The position numbers and the translations under genes were made by a program. A DNA stretch of 64,000 nt from Anaerolineae bacterium UTCFX1 (GTDB lineage: Bacteria > Chloroflexota > Anaerolineae > Anaerolineales > Villigracilaceae): the NCBI GenBank assembly GCA_002050275.1, contig MWTB01000016.1:53048-117047 (forward strand), read 5' to 3'. Within the stretch, counting starts at the first letter, position 1. Every line of letters starts with the position of its first letter. This document shows positions 1 through 7,023 of this stretch, piece after piece. The notes beneath the pieces are model-generated. The model was not told the DNA's origin, did no database searches, and saw nothing but the letters and a program-made list of their open reading frames with translations.

Positions 1-22
1 CTAGATAAAAAATCGCCTTCGT

Positions 23-433
23 TTATTTTCCAACGGGCGAACTTCCTTCATTCCACAAAACGCGTTGCGTTACGGCGTTGATTTTCCATGCAGCGTTTCG
101 TTTCGTCAATTGGAAGAAATAAACGCAATGCGACGTTGATTCGTCGCCTTCCGCTTTGCGCCAGACGATCATCGAGGCGCGGCAGGTCGCGGAATTTTCA
201 TCGGCAAAATTAATTTCGTAGTTGCCGACAAGATGATGCAATAGAAAACGCTCCAACGTTTTGCGGCGCGACTTGGCATATTCTGCGGCAGAGACAGTTT
301 GCGGTTGTCCCGCATATTCGGCGCGAAAGGTTTCGGTAAAGCAGGCTTGCAGACCGTCCCAATCTTTCAGGTCAAAACTGTTTGAAAATTTAGCGATCAA
401 TTCTTGAATGGCAAGACGTTCTTCAACTTTCAT
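23..433 (-). CDS. SnoaL-like / NTF2-fold small protein
   Basis: This 136-residue protein resembles the SnoaL-like/NTF2 fold: an N-terminal helix with EERLAIQELIAKF followed by a DLKDWDGLQACFTE segment, then mixed beta strands. Such folds serve as small-molecule isomerases, hydrolases or binding proteins, so no reaction can be assigned. I chose the ATG at 433 because an AAGGAAAG ribosome-binding site lies just upstream. A longer frame that opens at 556 would run through the riboswitch and terminator and is not credible. The gene is the first behind a SAM-I riboswitch, so it is expected to be expressed when S-adenosylmethionine is scarce. Further genes of the operon may lie beyond the left edge of the window. 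Confidence 0.8.
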   Translation of the reverse strand: MKVEERLAIQELIAKFSNSFDLKDWDGLQACFTETFRAEYAGQPQTVSAAEYAKSRRKTLERFLLHHLVGNYEINFADENSATCRASMIVWRKAEGDESTSHCVYFFQLTKRNAAWKINAVTQRVLWNEGSSPVGK

Positions 434-450
434 ATTCTTTCCTTTACAAC

Positions 451-473
451 AAAAAAACCTCTCAACGAGAGGC
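451..473 (-). terminator. Intrinsic terminator of the SAM riboswitch
   Basis: On the minus strand CCTCTC, a GTT loop and GAGAGG are followed by seven T residues. The 5' arm can instead pair with the GAGAGAGG that forms the 3' side of riboswitch stem P1, which gives the usual antiterminator alternative. Confidence 0.9.
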
Positions 474-494
474 GACATAAAATTTATATCCTCT

Positions 495-586
495 CTCATC
501 TGCCAGACATGCGTCTGCCGAAGTTGGCACCGTTTGAACGGTTGCCGAGGCTTCATCGGGTCGGTCCCTCAGCCTCTCTGGATGAG
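495..586 (-). promoter_or_regulatory. SAM-I (S-box) riboswitch aptamer
   Basis: Read on the minus strand, the segment contains the conserved S-box core: AGAGAGG, then GAGGGACCGACCCGATGAAG, then CGGCAACC, a short stem closed by GGTGCCAA, and a final GCAGATGAG. CTCATC at 581-586 pairs with GATGAG at 495-500 to form P1. With SAM bound, P1 is stable and the terminator at 451-473 forms; without SAM, the 3' side of P1 can pair with the terminator arm. Upstream is a promoter and downstream a SnoaL-like gene. Confidence 0.95.
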
Positions 587-608
587 TAAATCCGTAAATT
601 GCTTGCGA

Positions 609-637
609 TTTATAACATGGCAAGGTGGGATTGTCAA
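609..637 (-). promoter_or_regulatory. Sigma70-type promoter of the SAM-riboswitch operon
   Basis: On the minus strand TTGACA (632-637) and TATAAA (609-614) are separated by 17 bases. Transcription would begin about 15-20 bases before the aptamer. Confidence 0.8.
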
Positions 638-670
638 TTTAACTTAAAACCTTTAAATACGAAGGCTTGC

Positions 671-686
671 GCTGAGCATGTCGAAG
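671..686 (-). repeat. Dispersed CTTCGACANGCTCAG repeat, copy 1
   Basis: CTTCGACATGCTCAGC on the minus strand, in an intergenic position. It matches copies inside coding sequence at 5592-5609 and 10713-10730. Confidence 0.6.
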
Positions 687-768
687 TGACACGAAGCGCG
701 CAAAGTTTTTCAACCTATGGGCTTTAAACCTTCATGTCTTTTGTGGTGAAAAAAGATTTTGAATTCGG

Positions 769-774
769 TATAAT
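769..774 (+). promoter_or_regulatory. -10 box directly before the first polysaccharide gene
   Basis: TATAAT lies 9 bases before the ATG at 784, so the transcript should be leaderless or nearly so. The base run at the -35 position (GTGAAA) is weak. The same arrangement recurs at 14176, 17812, 33243, 38250 and 38326. Confidence 0.6.
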
Positions 775-783
775 CTTTACGCT

Positions 784-2193
784 ATGCGCTTCGACCGAAA
801 ATACGTCTCATACATTCCGCTTGCGATCTTCCTCATCGGCTTGGCGATCTTCGCCTACCTCGGCATCTATTTCCGCTACTGGGCAGACGATTGGTGCTAC
901 AACGCCGACTTCCGCAATTTGGGATTTCTCGAGACTCTGCGCGGCTACCTCTACAATGTGACGTACACTCCCAGCCGCTACTCGGTGACGATCCTTGCGG
1001 GACTCTTCTATCCGCTCGGCGTTTTCGGATTGCAACTCCTCATCCCAATCTCGCTTCTTCTCTGGACGTGGGGCTTGGTCCGCCTCTTCCTCAACCTCTC
1101 ATCCCTTTCGGCTTATCCACTTTCCACTTTCCACGCGACTTTACTTTCCCTCGTCATCGCCTACTTCTCCATTTATCTCGCGCCGCATTTGTATCAGTCC
1201 ATCTATTGGAACACTGGCTTTTTCACATACACGTTTCCTCTCATTTTATTCCCTTGGGTGTTAACGCTCGTCACGGACCAAAACCCATCCAAACCAAAAT
1301 TGATCCGCATCGCCCTGCTCTCCCTCCTCGCAGGCGGATTCTCTGAAGCGAGCAACACAGTGTTGGTTTCTATGTTGGCGTTGTACACGGTCATCGCCTT
1401 CGTTGGCTCGCGCTACAAAAAAGTTTGGGCGCAGAAAACTTTCGCTCCCGCGCTCGTGGCGTTGATATTTGCCATCATCGCGATGGCATTACTCGTCTTC
1501 GCGCCGACCACTCAACTCCGCGCAGAACGATACGGCGAACCCGCCAGCCTCTCCGAATTGATCGTGTTACTGTTCAACTTCACACGCGAGTTTGTGACGT
1601 TGTCGCTCAAGGATTATCAACAGATAATCATCGTTGTCCTCGCGGGTTTGCTCGGCTTTGTGTTGAACTCGAAGGAGAGAGAAATCAACGTTTTCAAAAT
1701 CTTCGGGCTTGGACTCGGGATTTTCGCGCTGGCGGCTCTGCTCGTCGCCGCAGCGCTGGCGCCCAGCGCCTACGTTGAACATGGAACGCCCATTCTCCGC
1801 ACGCAGATTATTCCGCGTCACATCATGGTCTTCGCCTTCGTTACGCTCGGCTGGCTTGGCGGATATGCTCTCCGTCAATTGTATTCGCCAAACTGGCTAC
1901 AACCCACAGCAACGGTCGCTTTACTGGTCGCGCTTGCCTTTCCGATATTCACGATCTTCACCGCTTCAAAATATATTCCCATATACAGTCAACGCGCCAA
2001 CCTCTGGGACGAACGCGAAGCGACGATCCTTTCCGCCATTGAGAATGGTCAAGACCGCGTCGAAGTCCTCGCCATAGACGGCGCGCCCGTCGGCGGCATC
2101 CGCGACTTTGACCCGCTCGGCAAGAAAGGATATTGGATCACACTCTGCGCCGCCGATTACCATCATATTAAATTACGGGTCATTCTTCCATGA
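784..2193 (+). CDS. Polytopic membrane protein, DUF6056-like (GT-C-like)
   Basis: A 469-residue protein with about ten hydrophobic segments. After the first membrane segment it carries RYWADDWC, an acidic pair in the first outside loop, as in GT-C-type glycosyltransferases, which use lipid-linked sugars. A paralogue with RYLADDYC lies at 8606-10090; both look like the DUF6056 group. The C-terminal 60 residues form a soluble tail ending near WITLCAADYHH, and the paralogue ends with a similar WINLCAARFYG. The position at the head of a polysaccharide region suggests sugar transfer or polymer handling outside the membrane, but this is inference. Its stop overlaps the next start by four bases (ATGA). 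Confidence 0.65.
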   Translation: MRFDRKYVSYIPLAIFLIGLAIFAYLGIYFRYWADDWCYNADFRNLGFLETLRGYLYNVTYTPSRYSVTILAGLFYPLGVFGLQLLIPISLLLWTWGLVRLFLNLSSLSAYPLSTFHATLLSLVIAYFSIYLAPHLYQSIYWNTGFFTYTFPLILFPWVLTLVTDQNPSKPKLIRIALLSLLAGGFSEASNTVLVSMLALYTVIAFVGSRYKKVWAQKTFAPALVALIFAIIAMALLVFAPTTQLRAERYGEPASLSELIVLLFNFTREFVTLSLKDYQQIIIVVLAGLLGFVLNSKEREINVFKIFGLGLGIFALAALLVAAALAPSAYVEHGTPILRTQIIPRHIMVFAFVTLGWLGGYALRQLYSPNWLQPTATVALLVALAFPIFTIFTASKYIPIYSQRANLWDEREATILSAIENGQDRVEVLAIDGAPVGGIRDFDPLGKKGYWITLCAADYHHIKLRVILP

Positions 2194-2861
2194 ACATTGT
2201 CGCGCTCGTCCCCATGCGTCGCCATTCTCAGCGCGTGCTAGGCAAAAATTATCGCCCGCTGGCTGGCAAGCCGCTGTTTCACCACATTATTGAGACTTTG
2301 CTTGCCGTGCCGCAGATCGACCAAATTGTCGTGGACACCGACTCAATCGAAGTGATAGACGGCTTGAAGAAGCATTTCCCCTCAGTCAACATTATCATCC
2401 GCCCCGCATCCCTGCGCGCCGACGATATGCCAATGAACGAGATTTTAATTCACGATACGAGCTTGTTCCCTGCCGATTTTTATTTGCAAACGCACAGCAC
2501 GAACCCTTTGCTGAAACCCGAATCAATTTCCAAGGCAATCCAATTACTACTTACCAATTACCCCAATTACGATTCGTTGTTTTCCGTCACCCGCCTCCAA
2601 ACCCGCCTCTACGATAAAGACGGCAATGCGATTAACCATAACCCAAAAGAATTGATCCAAACACAGGATTTGCCTCCCGTCTACGAAGAAAACTCCTGTA
2701 TCTACATGTTCACGCGCGAGAATCTTCTGGCAAAGCGTCACCGCATCAGTGACAAGCCGCTCATGTTCGCCATAGACGCCGACGAAGCGTGGGACATTGA
2801 CGAAGAACTCGATTTTGCGATCTGCGATTTTCTATTGAAAAGGAAATATACACATGAATAA
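2190..2861 (+). CDS. CMP-sugar (acylneuraminate-type) cytidylyltransferase
   Basis: At 223 residues it matches the acylneuraminate cytidylyltransferase family. The N-terminus has the nucleotide-binding pattern MNIVALVPMRRHSQRVLGKN, where family members show R-x-x-S-x-R-x-x-x-K-N, and residues 25-30 read PLAGKPL. Such enzymes transfer CMP from CTP to a sugar acid such as neuraminate, legionaminate, pseudaminate or KDO; the substrate cannot be read from the sequence. It is translationally coupled to the membrane protein upstream and followed by a hydroxyacid dehydrogenase. An unusual low-complexity run of AATTAC words at about 2538-2572 encodes QLLLTNYPNYDS and resembles the intergenic spacers nearby. 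Confidence 0.8.
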   Translation: MNIVALVPMRRHSQRVLGKNYRPLAGKPLFHHIIETLLAVPQIDQIVVDTDSIEVIDGLKKHFPSVNIIIRPASLRADDMPMNEILIHDTSLFPADFYLQTHSTNPLLKPESISKAIQLLLTNYPNYDSLFSVTRLQTRLYDKDGNAINHNPKELIQTQDLPPVYEENSCIYMFTRENLLAKRHRISDKPLMFAIDADEAWDIDEELDFAICDFLLKRKYTHE

Positions 2862-2876
2862 CAAAGAGCAAACGCA

Positions 2877-3857
2877 ATGAAACATCGCGTCCTGTTCACC
2901 GCGCCTTACATGATTCCGTTCGTGGAGCGCTTCAAGCCCGTCTTCGATAAATACAACATCGAGTTAATCGTGCCAGACGTGCGCGAGCGCATGGAAGAAG
3001 AAGACCTGATGAAGTACGCGGGTCAATTCGACGGGGCGATCTGCGGGGATGATCGCTACACCGCGCGCGTGATCGAAGCCTGCGCGCCGCGACTCAAAGT
3101 GATCTCGAAGTGGGGGACAGGAATCGATTCACTCGACGGGGAAGCCTGCGCTCGCCATTCGGTCAGCATTGGTCGCACCCCCAACGCTTTCACCACTCCC
3201 GTAGCGGATACCGTCCTCGGCTACATGCTCGCCTTCGCCCGCCGCCAACCGTGGATGGACGCGGAAATGAAAAGCGGCAAATGGGAAAAAATTCCAGGCA
3301 AATCGTTGAGCGAATGTACTCTTGGCGTCATCGGCGTCGGCAACATCGGCAAGGCAGTGACTCGCCGCGCGCGCGCCTTCGGCATGAAAGTCTACGGCAA
3401 TGACATCGTTGACATTGACCACGTCTTCATCACCGAAACTGGAATCGAAATAACCACTCTCCACTTTCTACTTTCGAACTCTGATTTCGTCTCTATCAAC
3501 TGCGACCTCAACCCAACCTCCCGTCACTTGATGAACGCCGACACATTCGCCTTGATGAAGCCTACCGCTGTACTAATCAACGCCGCGCGCGGACCCATCG
3601 TCGAAGAGCGAGCGTTGATCGCCGCGTTGCAGTCGAAACGTCTGGCAGGAGCCGCGTTGGATGTCTTCGAAGTCGAGCCGCTTCCGCTGGATAGCCCGCT
3701 GATGAAAATGGACAACGCCATGCTCGCCCCGCACAACTCCAACTCCAGCCCCGCCGCGTGGGAGCGCGTGCATTGGAATACGATCAAGAATTTGGTGGAG
3801 GGGCTTGGCATTCAGTTTTCGTACACGGATTTCACGGACGACACGGAAAAAGCTTAA
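2877..3857 (+). CDS. NAD-dependent 2-hydroxyacid dehydrogenase (PGDH-like)
   Basis: A 326-residue D-isomer-specific 2-hydroxyacid dehydrogenase. The Rossmann motif GVIGVGNIGKA sits at 150-160, and the catalytic set is present: Arg238 (NAARGP), Glu267 (FEVEP) and His286 (APHNS). The family oxidises or reduces D-2-hydroxyacids with NAD(H); phosphoglycerate dehydrogenase is the best-known member, but the C-terminal ACT domain of SerA is missing. Placed between a CMP-sugar transferase and an SDR, it more likely modifies a sugar-acid precursor than makes serine. Residues 193-203 are encoded by a CCACTTTCTACTTTC run that looks like repeat-derived filler. Confidence 0.8.
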   Translation: MKHRVLFTAPYMIPFVERFKPVFDKYNIELIVPDVRERMEEEDLMKYAGQFDGAICGDDRYTARVIEACAPRLKVISKWGTGIDSLDGEACARHSVSIGRTPNAFTTPVADTVLGYMLAFARRQPWMDAEMKSGKWEKIPGKSLSECTLGVIGVGNIGKAVTRRARAFGMKVYGNDIVDIDHVFITETGIEITTLHFLLSNSDFVSINCDLNPTSRHLMNADTFALMKPTAVLINAARGPIVEERALIAALQSKRLAGAALDVFEVEPLPLDSPLMKMDNAMLAPHNSNSSPAAWERVHWNTIKNLVEGLGIQFSYTDFTDDTEKA

Positions 3858-3874
3858 CTTGACGGAGGTTAGTT

Positions 3875-4300
3875 ATGGAGACAAAGAAAAAGTTTGAGGG
3901 CAAACACTCGGAATTGACAGGCAAGATTTTGGGGGCTTTCTTTCAACTTCATAAGGAATTGGGGTTTGGGTTTTCTGAAAAAGTATACGAAGGCGCGCTG
4001 GAAATTTTGCTCTTAGAACTTGGATTGTTCGTTAAAAGACAAAAAGATATTTTTGTTTATTATCATGGCAAGGTGGTTGGCGAATACAAGGCAGACCTGA
4101 TCGTTAATGGAGTTGTTCTGGTTGAGCTGAAATCGGTCGAAAGGCTGATCGATGCGCACGATGCCCAATTGTTGAATTATTTGAAGGCTACGGAAATCGA
4201 AGTCGGTCTTTTGTTGAACTTTGGTCGCGAAGCGATATTCCATCGTAAAATCTATGACAACCCTCGCAAAGGATCTCTATCCTGGACGAAGAATCCGTAG
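3875..4300 (+). CDS. GxxExxY family protein
   Basis: A 141-residue protein of the GxxExxY group, named from the motif seen here as GFGFSEKVYEGAL at 29-41. The central part (GEYKADLIVNGVVLVELKSVE) shows the D-x(n)-E-x-K pattern of PD-(D/E)XK nuclease-like folds. The biological role of the family is unknown; members are scattered singly between unrelated genes in many environmental genomes. A strong GGAGG ribosome-binding site precedes the ATG. Nothing links it to the sugar genes except position. Confidence 0.8.
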   Translation: METKKKFEGKHSELTGKILGAFFQLHKELGFGFSEKVYEGALEILLLELGLFVKRQKDIFVYYHGKVVGEYKADLIVNGVVLVELKSVERLIDAHDAQLLNYLKATEIEVGLLLNFGREAIFHRKIYDNPRKGSLSWTKNP

Positions 4301-4354
4301 AAATTAATTCCCTTCCGTGAAATCCGTGTTATCCGTGTACAAAGAGATTATTCC

Positions 4355-5110
4355 ATGACAAAAACAGTTCTTATCACTGGCGCAGGCGGTGGGATTGGAC
4401 GCGCTTGCGTATCTCATTTTTCAGAAAAGGGCTGGCGTGTGATCGGCGTTGATCGAGACGAGTTTGGAGAAGGGTTTCCTGCCGATGGACGTTTTATCAA
4501 GGCGGATATCTCACATCCCGATTCGGTTGAGATGATCTTCAAGCAAGCAAAAGATTTTCACCCGAAGTTAAATGCTCTGGTAAACAATGCGGCAGTGCAA
4601 ATCGCAAAACCATTAATAGAAACCACTGTTGACGAGTGGGACGCGGTCATGGCGTCGAATTTGCGTTCGGTGTTTTTGTTCGTGAAGTTGGCGCATCCGT
4701 TGATGAAATCGGCGGGCGGAGGCGCGGTGGTGAATGTTTCATCCGTCCATGCGATTCAGACCTCGGCGAATATTGCCGCGTATGCCGCCTCGAAGGGCGG
4801 CTTGCTCGCGCTCACCCGCGCCATGGCAATCGAGTTTGCGCCCGACAACATTCGCGTCAATGCGATTCTTCCCGGCGCGGTGGATACTCCCATGCTCCGC
4901 GCGGGGCTGGGACGCGGTCACGCGGGTCATGGTGACATGGATGAGCGATTGGATAACCTCGCTCGTAAAACCGTCAGCGGAAAAGTGGGCACGCCCGAAG
5001 AGATCGCTCACGCGATTTATTTTCTCGCGGATAATGAACAATCCTCATTCATGACGGGTCAAGCGCTGGTTGTGGATGGAGGAGCGACGGCAAGATTGAG
5101 CACGGAATAA
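4355..5110 (+). CDS. Short-chain dehydrogenase/reductase
   Basis: A classical 251-residue SDR. It has the NAD(P)-binding TGAGGGIG at 8-15, NNA at 78-80, Ser130, and Tyr143/Lys147 in YAASK, so the catalytic set is complete. The C-terminus (MTGQALVVDGGATARL) is typical of the FabG/glucose-dehydrogenase-like branch. The substrate is unknown. Its position between a 2-hydroxyacid dehydrogenase, a CMP-transferase and a DUF115 protein suggests a role in making or modifying a nucleotide-activated sugar acid, which is inference. The 54-base spacer before it contains a CCGTGAAATCCGTG/ATCCGTGTAC word repeat and no strong ribosome-binding site. Confidence 0.85.
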   Translation: MTKTVLITGAGGGIGRACVSHFSEKGWRVIGVDRDEFGEGFPADGRFIKADISHPDSVEMIFKQAKDFHPKLNALVNNAAVQIAKPLIETTVDEWDAVMASNLRSVFLFVKLAHPLMKSAGGGAVVNVSSVHAIQTSANIAAYAASKGGLLALTRAMAIEFAPDNIRVNAILPGAVDTPMLRAGLGRGHAGHGDMDERLDNLARKTVSGKVGTPEEIAHAIYFLADNEQSSFMTGQALVVDGGATARLSTE

Positions 5111-5152
5111 ATACGAGGAAAGAGTCTTTCTTCTTTTCTCTTTCTTTTCCAT

Positions 5153-5326
5153 ATGAAACAGACTCTCAAACAAATCATCCCCCCGCCTCTCTGGCAATTC
5201 ACCCGCGACGCATACGATTCTTTCCGCCGTCTGCCTGAGTTGCCCTCGGCATTTTTTCACCCATGGCGGCGGGAGAGTATTCGTCGGCTCGCGGCCGGGA
5301 GAGTATTCGTCGGCTCGCGGCGTTGA
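5153..5326 (+). pseudogene. Detached N-terminal part of the DUF115 gene (frameshifted)
   Basis: A frame opening at the ATG at 5153 encodes 57 residues beginning MKQTLKQIIPPPLWQF and reads into the tandem duplication at 5270-5321 as RRESIRRLAA, then ends at a TGA. Deleting one 26-bp copy would join it in frame to GRESIRRLAALKDVHKGKRAF of the following gene. I therefore read this as the original N-terminus of that gene, cut off by the duplication. Confidence 0.75.
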
Positions 5327-6018
5327 AGGATGTTCACAAAGGCAAACGCGCCTTCATCATCGGCAACGGTCCCAGCCTGAAGCAGACCGACACGAGCAAG
5401 TTAAAGAACGAGATCACCTTCGGCATGAACCGAATCTATCTCGCGTTCCCTGAGTGGGGATTCACCACGTCCTACCTCTGCGTGACAAACGATCTCGTCG
5501 TCGAGCAGTTCATGGATGACATCGCGACGCTGACCATTCCAAAATTTATCGCCTGGCGTTCGCATCGCCATTTCAATTATCAATTACCAACCCTTCGACA
5601 AGCTCAGGGCGGCGTTACCCAATTACCGACTTTCGTCTACACCACCTACACAGGACCCAAATTCTCCACCGATGTCCGCGGGCGAGTGTGGGAGGGCGCA
5701 ACAGTCACAAATCTCGCTCTGCAACTCGCTTTTCACATGGGTATAGAAAAAGCGATTCTCATCGGCGTGGATCATAACTTTGCCGACAAGGGCGACGCGA
5801 ACAAAACCGTCGTTTCGCAGGGCGACGACCCGAATCATTTCATGCCCAATTATTTCGGCAAAGGTGTGAAGTGGCAACTGCCAGATTTGGATACCTCCGA
5901 AATTGGATATACTCTCGCGCGTGACGCATTTCGCAAGGCAGGGCGTGAAGTGGTGGATGCGACGGTCGGAGGCAAGTTGACGATCTTCCCGAAAGTGAAG
6001 TACGACTCACTATTTTAG
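5263..6018 (+). CDS. DUF115 / MptE-like protein, N-terminus altered by frameshift
   Basis: The 251-residue open frame carries the DUF115 signature KRAFIIGNGPSL near its start and GMNRIYLAF shortly after. DUF115 proteins include 6-hydroxymethylpterin pyrophosphokinase-like and motility-associated glycosyltransferase-like enzymes; in sugar clusters they probably transfer a nucleotide-activated sugar, which is inference. The start at 5263 has no ribosome-binding site and is probably secondary: a 26-bp tandem duplication shifted the frame, and the true start was at 5153. Residues near 110-125 (TLRQAQGGVTQLPTF) come from a dispersed CCTTCGACAAGCTCAGG repeat inside the coding region. The core domain is otherwise intact. 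Confidence 0.7.
   Translation: MAAGEYSSARGRESIRRLAALKDVHKGKRAFIIGNGPSLKQTDTSKLKNEITFGMNRIYLAFPEWGFTTSYLCVTNDLVVEQFMDDIATLTIPKFIAWRSHRHFNYQLPTLRQAQGGVTQLPTFVYTTYTGPKFSTDVRGRVWEGATVTNLALQLAFHMGIEKAILIGVDHNFADKGDANKTVVSQGDDPNHFMPNYFGKGVKWQLPDLDTSEIGYTLARDAFRKAGREVVDATVGGKLTIFPKVKYDSLF
5270..5321 (+). repeat. Perfect 26-bp tandem duplication
   Basis: Two identical 26-base copies (5270-5295 and 5296-5321) beginning CGGGAGAGTATTCG lie head to tail. Because 26 is not a multiple of three, the duplication changes the reading frame of the gene it lies in. Confidence 0.95.
5592..5609 (+). repeat. Dispersed CTTCGACANGCTCAG repeat, copy 2 (in frame in a CDS)
   Basis: CCTTCGACAAGCTCAGGG inside the DUF115 gene, read as LRQAQG. 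The surrounding AATTACC words look like spacer DNA. Confidence 0.7.
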
Positions 6019-6084
6019 ATTTACGATTCTCGATTTACGATTACGCAATACGATTAATGTAACTCGTAACTTGTAACTCATCCC

Positions 6085-7023
6085 ATGCCCCTCGTTTCCA
6101 TCATCACTCCCTCCTTCAACCAAGCCCGCTACCTCGAGCAGACGATCCAATCTGTGCTGGGACAGGATCATCCGCGCATCGAATACATCGTCGTGGATGG
6201 CGCGTCTACGGATGGGTCTGTGGAGATCGTCAAAAAATATGCGGATAAACTCGCTTGGTGGGTGAGCGAAAAGGATTCAGGTCAGGCGGAGGCGATCAAC
6301 AAAGGGCTGGTTCGCGCGACGGGCGAGATCGTCGCATGGCTGAACTCAGATGATTATTATTTGCCCGGTACGGTCTCTGCGGCGGTGAAGGTGTTTGATG
6401 AAAACCCCGATGTTGTTTTGGTGTATGGGAACATGCTGGCGGTGGACGAACGCGGCAATCCGTTCAACACGCTGACGTACAAGCAATTGTTTTTGCAAGA
6501 TCTATTGTGCTTTCAGATCATCGGTCAACCTGCTGTGTTTTTTCGCCGATCCGTGTTGGAGAAAGCGGGGATGCTCGATCCCACCTTCCACTTTCTGCTC
6601 GATCATCACTTGTGGATTCGAATCGCGGGACATGGAAAAATCCTCCACGTGGATCAAACGTGGTCGGCCGCGCGTTATCACGCGGAGGCGAAGAACCGCG
6701 CCAAAGCGGCGGAGTTTGGGCGCGAAGCCTTCCGCGTTTTGGCTTGGGCGAAGAGTCAGCCGAAGTTGGGCGAGGCAGTTCGCCCCGTCGAGAGACGCGC
6801 GCGCGCATCCGCGCATCGAGTTGACGCGCGGTATCTGCTCGACGGCGGCAAGTCGTGGCTCGCATTGAAAGCGTGGGGGCGCGCGTTCTTCATCCACCCG
6901 CCGACGGCGTTGGCGCGGTTAAATATTTTGGTTTCTGCATTTGCGAATATAATCGGGCTGGGAAGTTTACGAAAATTATTTTTGTCTGTGAGGAAAAAAT
7001 ATTTTATGGATAAAGCGCCATGA
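6085..7023 (+). CDS. Family 2 glycosyltransferase
   Basis: A 312-residue GT2 enzyme with a GT-A fold. The N-terminal SIITPSFNQARYLEQ, Asp39 (VVDGASTDGS) and the metal/nucleotide-binding NSDD at 87-90 are all present. It would transfer a sugar from a nucleotide donor at the cytoplasmic face. The first 240 residues closely resemble the second GT2 at 11093-11878, so the two are probably an old duplication. The C-terminal 75 residues are basic and hydrophobic (WLALKAWGRAFFIHPP) and may contact the membrane. Its stop overlaps the sulfatase start by four bases. Upstream, 6019-6084 is a low-complexity spacer of TTTACGATT and TAACTCGTAAC words. Confidence 0.85.
   Translation: MPLVSIITPSFNQARYLEQTIQSVLGQDHPRIEYIVVDGASTDGSVEIVKKYADKLAWWVSEKDSGQAEAINKGLVRATGEIVAWLNSDDYYLPGTVSAAVKVFDENPDVVLVYGNMLAVDERGNPFNTLTYKQLFLQDLLCFQIIGQPAVFFRRSVLEKAGMLDPTFHFLLDHHLWIRIAGHGKILHVDQTWSAARYHAEAKNRAKAAEFGREAFRVLAWAKSQPKLGEAVRPVERRARASAHRVDARYLLDGGKSWLALKAWGRAFFIHPPTALARLNILVSAFANIIGLGSLRKLFLSVRKKYFMDKAP

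Noticed and set aside
434..556. N-terminal extension of the SnoaL-like frame up to 556
   Set aside because: It would translate the riboswitch 3' part and the terminator; a good ribosome-binding site supports the start at 433.
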